This document shows positions 9,299-20,340 of a DNA stretch of 64,000 nt, in pieces. Every line of letters starts with the position of its first letter. The first letter of the stretch is position 1. The stretch lies in contig JANXLV010000019.1 of NCBI GenBank assembly GCA_025355005.1, positions 62,001 to 126,000 on the forward strand. Direction: 5' to 3'. The notes under the pieces were generated by a model. That model saw only the letters and a list, made by a program, of their open reading frames with translations, ran no database searches and was not told the DNA's origin. This stretch comes from Myxococcales bacterium (GTDB lineage: Bacteria > Myxococcota_A > Polyangia > Polyangiales > Polyangiaceae). Position numbers and translations under genes: made by a program.

Positions 9299-9937
9299 TC
9301 ACTCGCTCTTGAAGCCGACCTTCTTGTGCGTCCCGTCGCAATAAGGCTTGTTGCTGGACTGCCCGCAGCGACAGAGCGCGCACTTCGTGACGCGGTTCAC
9401 GGTGTGGCCAGTGCCGCTCACGATCTCCACACTACCGGCGACGAGCAATGGACCATCCAAGGACGGATTGATCTTCAACTTGCCATTGCGAACGGGGAGC
9501 GGCTGCGACTCCGCGATCTTCGGTTCGCCGGTCGCGGAAAACCCCGCAGCGACGTGGCTCGCGTCGCAGAACGGCTTCTTCTTCGAGGCACCGCAGCGGC
9601 ACAGCGTGGCGCGGAATCGCGGCGCCTGGCCTTCGATCTCGAGGTCTGCATGAACGGCGATGGGTCCGTTCTCCCGCACGCGCGCGAGGTTCACGACGGG
9701 TGCTTGCTCGTTCGGACCGCCGTCCAGCCGCTTGTAGCCGATGGCGCCAGACGGACAGGAGAGCGCGAGCGCCGCGATCTCCTCGGGCGTCGCGTTGTCC
9801 GGGTGAATCCACTCGCCATCCACGTTGGGCACGAACACGTCGGGGCGTGACAGCACGCACTGACGCGAGTGGATGCATTTTCCACCCTCGAACTCGAGGA
9901 GCACCTTCTTGCCACGGACCGCTTCGATGTCGCTCAT
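9299..9937 (-). CDS. Iron-sulfur protein with ferredoxin-like (Fer4_19) and two CDGSH domains
   Basis: A 212-residue cytosolic Fe-S protein with three cluster sites. Residues ~12-72 resemble the Fer4_19 domain (GGKCIHSRQCVLSRPDVF, later CPSGAIGYKR). Two CDGSH-type motifs follow: CRCGASKKKPFCDASH and CRCGQSSNKPYCDGTH. Each has the three-Cys-one-His ligand set for a [2Fe-2S] cluster. Such three-part proteins are presumed redox or Fe-S transfer proteins, but their partners are mostly unknown. It is the first gene of an operon with a GST and a small lipoprotein. A TACCCT hexamer eight bases upstream suggests its own, possibly leaderless, promoter. Confidence 0.9.
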   Translation of the reverse strand: MSDIEAVRGKKVLLEFEGGKCIHSRQCVLSRPDVFVPNVDGEWIHPDNATPEEIAALALSCPSGAIGYKRLDGGPNEQAPVVNLARVRENGPIAVHADLEIEGQAPRFRATLCRCGASKKKPFCDASHVAAGFSATGEPKIAESQPLPVRNGKLKINPSLDGPLLVAGSVEIVSGTGHTVNRVTKCALCRCGQSSNKPYCDGTHKKVGFKSE

Positions 9938-9945
9938 GGCCCGTC

Positions 9946-9951
9946 AGGGTA
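9946..9951 (-). promoter_or_regulatory. Candidate -10 hexamer for leaderless transcription
   Basis: On the - strand, TACCCT lies eight bases before the ATG at 9937 and no Shine-Dalgarno sequence is present. This would put the transcript start within a base or two of the start codon. Confidence 0.35.
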
Positions 9952-9992
9952 CACCACCCAGTCGGACGCGGGTACGTGCTTGCTGCTGGTGC

Positions 9993-10622
9993 CTAGAGGC
10001 GGGCAGGAGTGGCAGGAGCGGCCGGAACGAGCGCGCCGCGAAGCAGGAGGTCCACCAGCGGCTCGAGGGCGAGCTCCCGCGGGGCGCAACCGATCGAGAA
10101 CACCGAGTGGTGGATGGAGCCGACCATGGTGCTCATGAGGAGCTCGCCGTCCACGTCGGGGCGGAGCTCTCCGCGGGCGCGCGCGCGCTCCAGGATCTGT
10201 CTCCGCGTGGCTTCTTTTGCGCTGCGAAGTGAGTCGATGATGTGACGGAGGTCGCCGTTGGTCCGCTCCGTCATCGCGATCCGCATCAAGGCTTGACCGT
10301 ACCCGGTGGTCGAGAGCGCGACCACCTGACGCGCGATCGCAAGCAGATCTCCGCGGAGCGAGCCGGTGTCAGGGGGCGTGAAGCTGTCTTCGAACGTGCT
10401 GAGCAACGTATCGCGCACCAGATCCACCTTCTCCGGCCAGCGACGGTAGATGGTGGTCTTGTGGACGTTCGCGCGCGCGGCGACGTCGTCGATGCGGAGC
10501 GCGTGGTATCCCACACGACCCAGCTCCCCGAGCGTGGCGGCGAGCACGTCCTTGACGATCGGCTCACCGCGAGCGGCGGTCTTCTTCGCGGGTGCGACGG
10601 TGGGGGCGGTGCGGGCGGCCAC
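9993..10622 (-). CDS. TetR/AcrR family repressor, last gene of the efflux operon
   Basis: A 209-residue TetR-type regulator. The HTH domain spans about residues 22-72, with the recognition region reading ANVHKTTIYRRWPEK. The C-terminal ligand-binding part is helical and resembles the TetR_C_11 group (GELRPDVDGELLMSTMVGSIHHSVF). It starts three bases after the RND pump gene, so it is co-transcribed with the pump it probably controls. Such an arrangement gives negative feedback from the operon's own promoter upstream of 14906. The inducer cannot be inferred. Confidence 0.88.
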   Translation of the reverse strand: MAARTAPTVAPAKKTAARGEPIVKDVLAATLGELGRVGYHALRIDDVAARANVHKTTIYRRWPEKVDLVRDTLLSTFEDSFTPPDTGSLRGDLLAIARQVVALSTTGYGQALMRIAMTERTNGDLRHIIDSLRSAKEATRRQILERARARGELRPDVDGELLMSTMVGSIHHSVFSIGCAPRELALEPLVDLLLRGALVPAAPATPARL

Positions 10623-10625
10623 GGC

Positions 10626-13799
<3,174 letters not shown>

Positions 13800-13802
13800 G
13801 GT

Positions 13803-14906
13803 TCACTCGACCTTGGCGCCGTTCGTGAGCCCGGCGAGGTTGCCGGACACCACCTTGTCGCCTGCCTTGAGACCGTTGTGCACCGTGAGCCGACCGTTCA
13901 CCTCTGGACCGACCTGGAGCACGCGCTCTTGCAGGCGGCCGTCAGCGACGGCGTAGACACGCTTCTTGTCTTGACGCTCGAACACCGCGGAGAGCGGTAT
14001 GGACGGGAGCTTCTCGATGCCGGTGGAGAGCGAGGCGTCGGCGAACATGCCGGGCCGGAGCAGCTTGTCGGGGTTCGGGACCACGGCCTCGCACACGAGG
14101 TCGCGCGTGGTCTCGCGCACGGCGGCGGACACGTAGCGAACGGTGCCGTGGAACGTCTTGTCCGGATACGCGGCGACGGCGAACGACACGTCCGCGCCGA
14201 CCTTCACGTTCGCGATGTTTGCCTCCGGCACAGTGAGCTCCAGCCGGAGGTCTCCCGACTGCACCATGGAGAGGACCTTGGACGACGCCTGCACGTACTC
14301 GCCGACTTCGATGTAGCGCTCCGACACGACGCCCGTGAACGGCGCGCGGATCGCGCCGTCCCCCACGTTCTTGGCTGCGATGTTCTCGCGGGCCTCGGCG
14401 ACCTCGCGGCTGATGGGCGCGGTCTTGCACTTCGCGGTGGTCTGGTCGTGCTCGGCGGCGCTGATGGCGCCCTTCTGATAGAGCTGCTCGAAGCGCGCGC
14501 AGTCGGCGATGTTGATGTCCTCTTGCGTCTTCGACGACCGCACTTGCACGCGCGCCTCTTGCAGCGACAGCGCGGCGCTGCTCGTGTCGAGCTGGGCGAC
14601 GACCATGCCCTCCTTCACCTCGTCACCGCGTTCGACGAACGTACGCAGCACGCGCCCGGAGGCGTTGGCCGCGAGGTCCGTGTCCTTCCGGCCGCGCAAC
14701 GATCCGGTCAGGCGAAGCGTGGTGGGCGCCTCGATCACGGTGACGTCCGCCGTGTCCACATGAACGGGGGCGGCAGCGGCGTCCTCCGCCTTGGCGGTGC
14801 CGACCGGCTTACAGCCGATGGGGAGCAGGGCCGCCGCAACGAGGACAGGGACGAGGACAGGGGCGAGAAGGAAGGTCGAGAGGGTGCGTTTGGCCGTATT
14901 CTTCAT
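13803..14906 (-). CDS. RND efflux periplasmic adaptor (membrane-fusion lipoprotein)
   Basis: A ~367-residue HlyD/AcrA-type adaptor. It begins MKNTAKRTLS, with a lipobox at LLPIGC (Cys ~32) for anchoring in the inner membrane. A biotinyl-lipoyl-like half (LAANASGRVLRTFVERGDEVKEG) is followed by a hairpin with Cys residues, the second lipoyl half (GAIRAPFTGVVSERYIEVGEY), then beta-barrel and membrane-proximal domains. It links the permease to an outer-membrane channel. It is the first gene of the adaptor-permease-TetR operon. ATG 14906 is preferred to ATG 14936 because it gives a normal basic signal start; the region 14907-15000 should hold the operon promoter, but I see no clear operator palindrome there. 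Confidence 0.92.
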   Translation of the reverse strand: MKNTAKRTLSTFLLAPVLVPVLVAAALLPIGCKPVGTAKAEDAAAAPVHVDTADVTVIEAPTTLRLTGSLRGRKDTDLAANASGRVLRTFVERGDEVKEGMVVAQLDTSSAALSLQEARVQVRSSKTQEDINIADCARFEQLYQKGAISAAEHDQTTAKCKTAPISREVAEARENIAAKNVGDGAIRAPFTGVVSERYIEVGEYVQASSKVLSMVQSGDLRLELTVPEANIANVKVGADVSFAVAAYPDKTFHGTVRYVSAAVRETTRDLVCEAVVPNPDKLLRPGMFADASLSTGIEKLPSIPLSAVFERQDKKRVYAVADGRLQERVLQVGPEVNGRLTVHNGLKAGDKVVSGNLAGLTNGAKVE

Positions 14907-15000
14907 GGTTTCGCCGTGGTCTGCCAGCGTTCGCATGGTTGGATGCCAATCGCAACATTCAGTTGCGATCTTTGTGCTCAGCCGTGAAAACAAGCGGCAA

Positions 15001-15750
15001 TCAGAACCAGACGTCCCAGATTCCCGGCTCGGTCTCGAGGGCGTGGCAGGTCGCGCTGACGCGATCGCCGTCACCCTCGAAGGGCTGGATCTGGTGCAGG
15101 CTGTAGCTGTCGATCACGACGAGATCGCTCGGTGAGTACGCGAGCGTGGCGTGCGGACGAGCGAGCATGGCCGGCGTGGTCTCGTCAGAGCCATCCCACA
15201 AGACGTCCCACACGCGAAGCCCGCCGCTCTTCGCGGGTGGCTGCAGCATGAGGATGATCGAGATGGCGCGCTTCCGGGCGCGGAGCTGCGACCGCGTGAG
15301 CCCCTCGGTATCGAAGTGGACGTCGCCGCCCTTTTCCGCGCAGAAGCCGTTCGCAGGGAACACGTGGACACCCGCGCCGCAGTAGCTCTCGCGCTTGCGC
15401 GGCTTCGCGTCAGGGCCGAGCAGCTTGCCGGTGAGCTCCATCATGTGACGTTGAAGGCCGGGGCAGTTGCGCTCGACGATCTCGTCGGAGGCCGCGGCGC
15501 GCTCGAAATATAGGTCCGCCAGGTCCTGTTCGAGATGCGTGTACCATGCACGTCCGAGCGTGAACTGAAGGCCGTCGAAGTTGTTCGTCCACGAAGGCTT
15601 GCCGCGATAGACCCCCGCGACGTACGCGGCACGCTGCTCTTCGGTGATCGCACCGGGCACGCGCACGAGCACGCCGTCGCGGAGCACCGTCAGTACCGGT
15701 GTCGTGACGAGCGCCGCGAAGCTGGTGTCGATCACGCGCGCTCGAGACAT
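15001..15750 (-). CDS. 2-oxoglutarate/Fe(II)-dependent oxygenase-like protein
   Basis: A 249-residue cytosolic protein with the signature of the 2OG-Fe(II) double-stranded beta-helix. The proposed iron ligands are His145 and Asp147 in GGDVHFDTEG and His219 in SYSLHQIQPF, and the proposed 2OG-binding Arg is Arg230 in GDGDRVSATCH. The length and the N-terminal helical part fit the prolyl-hydroxylase-like group. The substrate is unknown and the gene stands alone between other operons. A GTG directly precedes ATG 15750; the ATG is chosen. The family assignment rests on motif spacing, not on a recognised close homologue. Confidence 0.7.
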   Translation of the reverse strand: MSRARVIDTSFAALVTTPVLTVLRDGVLVRVPGAITEEQRAAYVAGVYRGKPSWTNNFDGLQFTLGRAWYTHLEQDLADLYFERAAASDEIVERNCPGLQRHMMELTGKLLGPDAKPRKRESYCGAGVHVFPANGFCAEKGGDVHFDTEGLTRSQLRARKRAISIILMLQPPAKSGGLRVWDVLWDGSDETTPAMLARPHATLAYSPSDLVVIDSYSLHQIQPFEGDGDRVSATCHALETEPGIWDVWF

Positions 15751-15793
15751 CACGCGCGCCTCCCCCTCATTTCCTGCCCGCTGTTCCTGGAGC

Positions 15794-16207
15794 TCAGATC
15801 GCGGAGAGGCGGGTCATGAGGCGACCGCAGAGGTCCGACTGCGCGGAGCGCTCGCGCTCGAGCTGGAGGCCTTCCTTGAAGATCGCGCTGGCGCTCGCCT
15901 CGTTGCCGAGGACGACGTGGCTGATGCCGAGCATCTCGTAGTCCTCGGGATCGTTGTAGCGCGAGACCAGATCCGTGAGCGGGCCGAGCGTGGCGCGGAT
16001 CGCGGGGATGAGCGACTCGGGCTGCTTGCCGTGGCGCTTGGTCAGGACCAGGAGCTTGAGTGCCTGCCGCTGGTTCTCCGGCGCGAGCTCGACGAACCCG
16101 GGGTTCGAGAAGAGCGCCTGGTAGCCCGCGTGCGCGCCATCAGCATCGTTGGCGCGAGCCATGGTGACGATGCGTTTGACCTCGGTGACCATCTCCTCTT
16201 TCGTCAT
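15794..16207 (-). CDS. Small helical TPR-like protein, unrecognised
   Basis: A 137-residue protein, probably all-helical and cytosolic since it has no signal sequence. Paired helices such as DGAHAGYQALFSNPGFVEL and YEMLGISHVVLGNEASASAI resemble two or three degenerate tetratricopeptide repeats, which usually mediate protein binding. ATG 16207 is chosen; an in-frame ATG at 16219 is possible. It is transcribed divergently from the lipoprotein gene at 16274 across a 66-base gap that must hold both promoters. I do not recognise a specific family. Confidence 0.6.
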   Translation of the reverse strand: MTKEEMVTEVKRIVTMARANDADGAHAGYQALFSNPGFVELAPENQRQALKLLVLTKRHGKQPESLIPAIRATLGPLTDLVSRYNDPEDYEMLGISHVVLGNEASASAIFKEGLQLERERSAQSDLCGRLMTRLSAI

Positions 16208-16273
16208 GCATCTGGTCATACCAGGTTTTTCCCGTTTTTCAGAGGTGCCGCGGTCGTCTACAATGCAGAGATA

Positions 16274-17149
16274 ATGGACCGCCGTGCAACCCGGGTTCTC
16301 GGCGCAGGATTTGCCGCCCTCGCGTCTCTCATGGCGGGCTGTGGAAGCTCGAGCGACACGGCGCCAGGTGCGACCGACGCTGGGAACGATCCCGCCGGCT
16401 CCGATGGAACGCAGGACGGCGGGAGCACGAGCGATGCCGGAAAGAAAACTGCGGACGCTGGCGGCGACGCGAATCCGAATTTCGGCGACGCGGGCCCGAG
16501 CTTCTGCGCCGCGCTCGCGACGAAGCCCGCGTTCTGCGAGGACTTCGATCACCCGAGCGCGCTCGCCGACTGGGACGCAGTTGTAGCGGTCGCGCCAGGA
16601 ACGGCCTCACTGAGCGGCGCGGAGTACACGAGCGGCCCCGCGTCCGCGCTCATCGCGACGAGCATGGCGGCAGCAGGCGCATACAGCTCCGTGCTGCTTC
16701 GCAAGACGGCCACACTCGCAGCGAACGTGAACCGCGCGCGCCTCTCGTTCTCTTACTTCCCGACAGCAGACGTCCCGATGTCCGGTTCGTTCGGCATCGC
16801 CACGCTCGACATCAGCAGCGCGCACCTCTTCACGCTCTACCTGCGCGATCCCTCCGCGACCCCGGGCCCCGCGCTGGTGGAGGCCGTCGCCACCGATACT
16901 CGCTTCGCGCTCACGAACGCGACGCTACCGCTCAATCAGTGGACGCGCATCGTGCTCGACGTGGACGTCATGAACGGCAAGGCGAACGTGACCTTCGGAG
17001 CCATCAAGGTCCTCGTGGACGCAGCGATAAGCAACGGAACGAGCAAGGAGCCGACCATCCGCGTCGGCTCTCTGGCCCAGGGCCCCGTGATGGGATCCCT
17101 ACCCGCGACCGACGCATACATAGACGACGTCACCCTCGAAACCGAGTGA
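16274..17149 (+). CDS. Lipoprotein with a LamG-like beta-sandwich domain, unrecognised
   Basis: A 291-residue predicted lipoprotein. The lipobox is LMAGC (Cys ~23), followed by a Gly/Asp/Ser-rich linker to about residue 75. The C-terminal ~210 residues begin with CEDFDHPSALADWDAVV and include LPLNQWTRIVLDVDV and a final DAYIDDVTLETE. This layout resembles jelly-roll carbohydrate-binding-like domains. The lipoprotein at 19006 has the same architecture with FCADFDEGLALT at the equivalent point, so the two are likely distant paralogues. Surface exposure is inferred. Confidence 0.7.
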   Translation: MDRRATRVLGAGFAALASLMAGCGSSSDTAPGATDAGNDPAGSDGTQDGGSTSDAGKKTADAGGDANPNFGDAGPSFCAALATKPAFCEDFDHPSALADWDAVVAVAPGTASLSGAEYTSGPASALIATSMAAAGAYSSVLLRKTATLAANVNRARLSFSYFPTADVPMSGSFGIATLDISSAHLFTLYLRDPSATPGPALVEAVATDTRFALTNATLPLNQWTRIVLDVDVMNGKANVTFGAIKVLVDAAISNGTSKEPTIRVGSLAQGPVMGSLPATDAYIDDVTLETE

Positions 17150-17171
17150 CCCCCGCTCTAGCCCGGCGCCG

Positions 17172-17964
17172 CTACTTCGGCAGGAGCTCGGGGAACACCT
17201 TCGAGACCTTCGAGAGCAGGTATTCGCCGTACGTGCCTCCGAAGTCGAACACACTAGCGCCGTCCCAGCGTGCGCGGCGCTGGCGTTCGGCGTCGTCCGC
17301 GCTCGGCACCACGATGGGGTGAATGCGGGCGTCCCAGCCCGGATCGAAGAAGAACGGAAACGAGATACGGTCGCGGGTCGCGCTGCTCCGCACGAGATGC
17401 GGCGTGGAGCGGTAGAGCCCGCCCGTCATGCGCTCCAGCATGTCTCCGATGTTGCAGATGAACGTGCCCGGGATCGGCGGCGCGCTCACCCACCCGCGCT
17501 CGGTGTGTACCTCCAGACCGCCCACGTCGTCCTGGATGAGGATCGTCAGAAGGCCGTAGTCGGTGTGCTCGCCCACACCCCAGCGGGGCGCCGCGGCGTC
17601 GCTCGCGCCGCTCGGGATAGGGTCCTTCGGATAGTGGAATATGCGAAACAGCGTAGTTGGCTCACGCGTATACCGACTATCGAGATAGTCCGCGGGCAGG
17701 TCCAGGCTCGTCGCGACGTGCCCCGCCAGCGTGTGTCCCAGCGCCGTCAGCGCGCGCATCGTGTCGAGCACTGCCCTACGGAAGCCGGGGAGCGCGGCCT
17801 CATCCATGAACAGGTCGCGCCGTGCAGGGGGCGTCCTTCACGTCGATGCAGCATGCATGGATCTGCGCGGCGATCTCTGCAGGCGAAGCGAGCAGGTCGA
17901 CGATCGGTAGCGTCACCTCGTGGTCCAGGGCACCTGGTCGATTTGCGCGACGCAGGTCGAGCAT
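17172..17964 (-). pseudogene. Isopenicillin-N-synthase-like 2OG-Fe(II) oxygenase with an internal deletion
   Basis: The C-terminal 211 residues form the catalytic barrel of a plant-type/IPNS-like dioxygenase: GEHTDYGLLTILIQDDVGGLE holds His and Asp, TPHLVR the second His, and DRISFPFFFDP the Arg-x-Ser pair. Upstream, in a different frame from ATG 17964 or GTG 17916, lies a matching family N-terminus (LPIVDLLASPAEIAAQIHACC). That frame ends without the usual ~70-80 residues of the N-terminal domain that should follow (the GFFYVxGHGV region). A deletion plus frameshift joining the two pieces near 17820-17850 explains this best. The remaining catalytic part could still be translated from ATG 17807, but it would lack part of the active-site lid. 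Confidence 0.75.
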
Positions 17965-18052
17965 TCGAAGGATGGAGCGGCGAGAGCTCCAACGGCAGTC
18001 ATTGGCACGAACCGCATTTTTCCATGCGCTCTACACGCATCAGGAACCACCA

Positions 18053-18940
18053 TCAGTCAACCTCGTCGTCTTCCTCGAGATCATCGAGGAGCTCGGAATC
18101 CACTACCTTCTTGGCGGCGAGCAGGGCGGGGAAGGCCTTCGTGATGGTCTGTTTTCGATCGCTGCACCCCCAAAAGGTGATCACCTTCAAGGCCTTCATG
18201 GTCGCCATGAAGCGGACGTCGCCGAGGTTTGCGCAGAAGTCGAAGCTCACCTCGGAGAGCTTCTTCAGCCCCTTGATCGCCGACACATCCACGAGGCCGT
18301 TCATCCCTTTGACGGTGAGCTTCTCCAGGTTCGTGAGCGCCTCGACGCCCTTCAGGTTCGTGAGCCCGCCGCGCATCACGAAGAGGCGCCGCAGCGGAAG
18401 CTTGGCGAGGAGCTTCCAGAACTTCGTGTCAGGAACCGGCCCTATCTGGAGCCCCTCCAGCTTGCGCAAGCCCGACACCACCGCGAGCTCCTTCGCGGAC
18501 GCCACCTTCACGCGGAGGGATCGGATGTTCGGGACCTGTTCAGGCGCGAACGCCAGCTTGATGTCGTCGGCGAAGAGACGCTCCAGTCCGGGTAGCACGA
18601 GCGCCCTGGGGAGCGAGGCCGCGGCCGTTCCGCCCGAAAGGACGATCAGCGTACGCAAGCTGTCGGGCAGCGTCGACGGGAGCTTCGGTACGAGGTGCAA
18701 CGGCACCGTCAGACACACGAGGCTCCGGAACTCGGAGAAGCTCTCGGGGAGCTCCTTCTTCGAACCGAGCGAGTCGAAGAACGAGAGCCGCTTGACCTTC
18801 GCTGGCTTGATGCCCCGTGGAAGGGCGCCCCACAAGAATGTGTTCTTCGGGTCCTCGAGATTGCGCGCGACGGCCTTCGACGGCACCATCGTGATCTCGC
18901 GCTCCTTCTCTCCGGGGAACCTGTCGAGGAAATCGGGCAT
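18053..18940 (-). CDS. Leucine-rich-repeat-like protein
   Basis: A 295-residue cytosolic protein. From residue ~90 on, units such as LPDSLRTLIVL, LPGLERLF, VPNIRSLRV, LRKLEGLQI, LTNLEKLTVKG and LKKLSEVSFDFC recur every 21-25 residues. These are the LxxLxxL signatures of leucine-rich repeats. The C-terminus is acidic (LLDDLEEDDEVD). Such proteins bind other proteins, and no partner is evident. A TAGTCT hexamer six bases before the ATG suggests leaderless expression. Confidence 0.75.
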   Translation of the reverse strand: MPDFLDRFPGEKEREITMVPSKAVARNLEDPKNTFLWGALPRGIKPAKVKRLSFFDSLGSKKELPESFSEFRSLVCLTVPLHLVPKLPSTLPDSLRTLIVLSGGTAAASLPRALVLPGLERLFADDIKLAFAPEQVPNIRSLRVKVASAKELAVVSGLRKLEGLQIGPVPDTKFWKLLAKLPLRRLFVMRGGLTNLKGVEALTNLEKLTVKGMNGLVDVSAIKGLKKLSEVSFDFCANLGDVRFMATMKALKVITFWGCSDRKQTITKAFPALLAAKKVVDSELLDDLEEDDEVD

Positions 18941-18946
18941 CGCTGC

Positions 18947-18952
18947 AGACTA
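18947..18952 (-). promoter_or_regulatory. Candidate -10 hexamer for leaderless transcription
   Basis: TAGTCT on the - strand lies exactly six bases before ATG 18940, the spacing expected if transcription starts on the A of ATG. No Shine-Dalgarno sequence is present. Confidence 0.4.
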
Positions 18953-19005
18953 CAACGTCAGGACAGGTTTTCCACGACCACTCGTCCCGCGAAAAGTCGT
19001 CAGTG

Positions 19006-19767
19006 CTAGAGCGGATCGCAGACGATGTTGTCGTAGTGGAGCGTGAACGGCGCGTTGGTGTTGGGGTAGAGCGTTCCGAAATGAATCGTGCGCGTCCCGG
19101 GGTTGGGCGTCGTGAGCGGAACTGTCGCAAGCACCGACCCGTTGCGCGAGGCAGTGGCCATGTGCGTCACCAGATTGACCGTGAGATCCATGCGCGTGAA
19201 CTTGCTTCCCGGCGGACCGAATATTGCGCTCGCATTGTTGGTATCGCCGACGAGATCGATTCCGAGCTTCACGTTTTTGACCGCGTCGAGCTCTGCCCAC
19301 ACGATGGACCCGACGTTCGTCGCGGCGCCATCGAGCGCGATGTCGAACGCGCACGTGAAGCCGTTCGGAGCAGAAGGCAGCACGACGTTGCCGAAGGTCT
19401 TGCCCCCACCAGACGTCTTGGGGACCACCACCGCCAGAGAATTCGGGGCGCTCGTGTTCTTGGCGGCGTCGATCTTGATCGATTCTCCCGTGACCGCGGT
19501 CTCGACCTCGTTGAAGGTCGCCGTCAGTGCGAGCCCCTCGTCGAAGTCCGCACAGAACGCGTGCGTGCCCTGGCTGGCGCACCACGTGCCCGCGTCCGCG
19601 GGGGGAGCGTCCGTCAGCGCCCCTCCGTCGCCGCTGGTCGCGATGGGTCCACCGTCGCCAGCGTCGCCGCCGACTGCGTTGGGCGCTGCGTCACTGCCCG
19701 AGAATGCGCCGCACCCTGAAGCGACACAGAACCCAAGAGCGACGGAGATGCGCATCAACCCAAGCAT
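19006..19767 (-). CDS. Lipoprotein with a beta-sandwich-like domain, relative of the one at 16274
   Basis: A ~253-residue predicted lipoprotein: signal region ending in VASGC, then a Gly/Asp/Ala-rich linker and a globular part. The globular part begins near CADFDEGLALTATFNEV and ends with FTLHYDNIVCDPL. The order of elements (lipobox, low-complexity linker, F-C-x-D-F-D entry, final D-x-(I/V) strand) matches the lipoprotein at 16274. ATG 19767 and ATG 19755 are both plausible starts. Ligand and role are unknown; it is probably a surface or outer-membrane lipoprotein. Confidence 0.7.
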   Translation of the reverse strand: MLGLMRISVALGFCVASGCGAFSGSDAAPNAVGGDAGDGGPIATSGDGGALTDAPPADAGTWCASQGTHAFCADFDEGLALTATFNEVETAVTGESIKIDAAKNTSAPNSLAVVVPKTSGGGKTFGNVVLPSAPNGFTCAFDIALDGAATNVGSIVWAELDAVKNVKLGIDLVGDTNNASAIFGPPGSKFTRMDLTVNLVTHMATASRNGSVLATVPLTTPNPGTRTIHFGTLYPNTNAPFTLHYDNIVCDPL

Positions 19768-19797
19768 AGCCACTCGCTCCGCAGGCGTCGACGCGCG

Positions 19798-20340
19798 TCA
19801 CGCGAGGCCCAGGTCGCGCGCGATCTCGCTCAGGGCACGCGCCGAAGGCGGCGCCGCGTCCTCGGCAGTTCCATCGCCGCGTGCCCGCAGGTCCACGCGT
19901 AGGATTCGCTGAGGTGTGTCCGCGTTCACGGAATCGAGACGAATTCCCGGTTGAAACCAGACCTCCGCGAACAGGCCCGGCAACGCGCGACGCATCGACT
20001 CGAGCGTCGGCCCGTGATCGATGTGCCCGCGCTCCCAGCCGCGTCGCTCGAGGCCGAGCAGTCGCCCGCTCGAGAGCGAAACGCCCTCGAGCGATGGAAT
20101 GCGACCGCCCGTGGCAACGACGTTCGTGTGCTCGCGACCGAGCTGGGGAAACGGCTGCAAGATCTCGTAGTCACCGAAGCGGTCGGCCCACGTCTTCAGA
20201 GTCTCCGCGCTCACGTCGAGCGGATGAACAATCGCCACACGCGCGTCGACAGCGAGCTCGACGGTGCGATCGTCTTCGCTCGCGAGCGTCGTGTCCTCCG
20301 TCACCCGAAACAGCGCGCCGTTGGCGGAGAATACCGCTGC
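19798..20340 (-). pseudogene. C-terminal remnant of a DUF4132 protein
   Basis: The last ~180 codons of this frame read like the C-terminus of DUF4132 proteins: LFRVTEDTTLASEDDRTVEL, VAIVHPLDVSAE, WADRFGDYEILQPFPQLGRE and EVWFQPGIRLDSVN. DUF4132 proteins are normally far longer (around a thousand residues, as I recall). Upstream of ~20340 the frame has no resemblance to the family and simply runs through the serine protease gene in another frame. The rest of the gene has therefore been lost and the protease gene's 3' end now abuts the remnant. A deletion or insertion junction near 20335 is the likely cause. No start codon of its own is evident. Confidence 0.7.
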
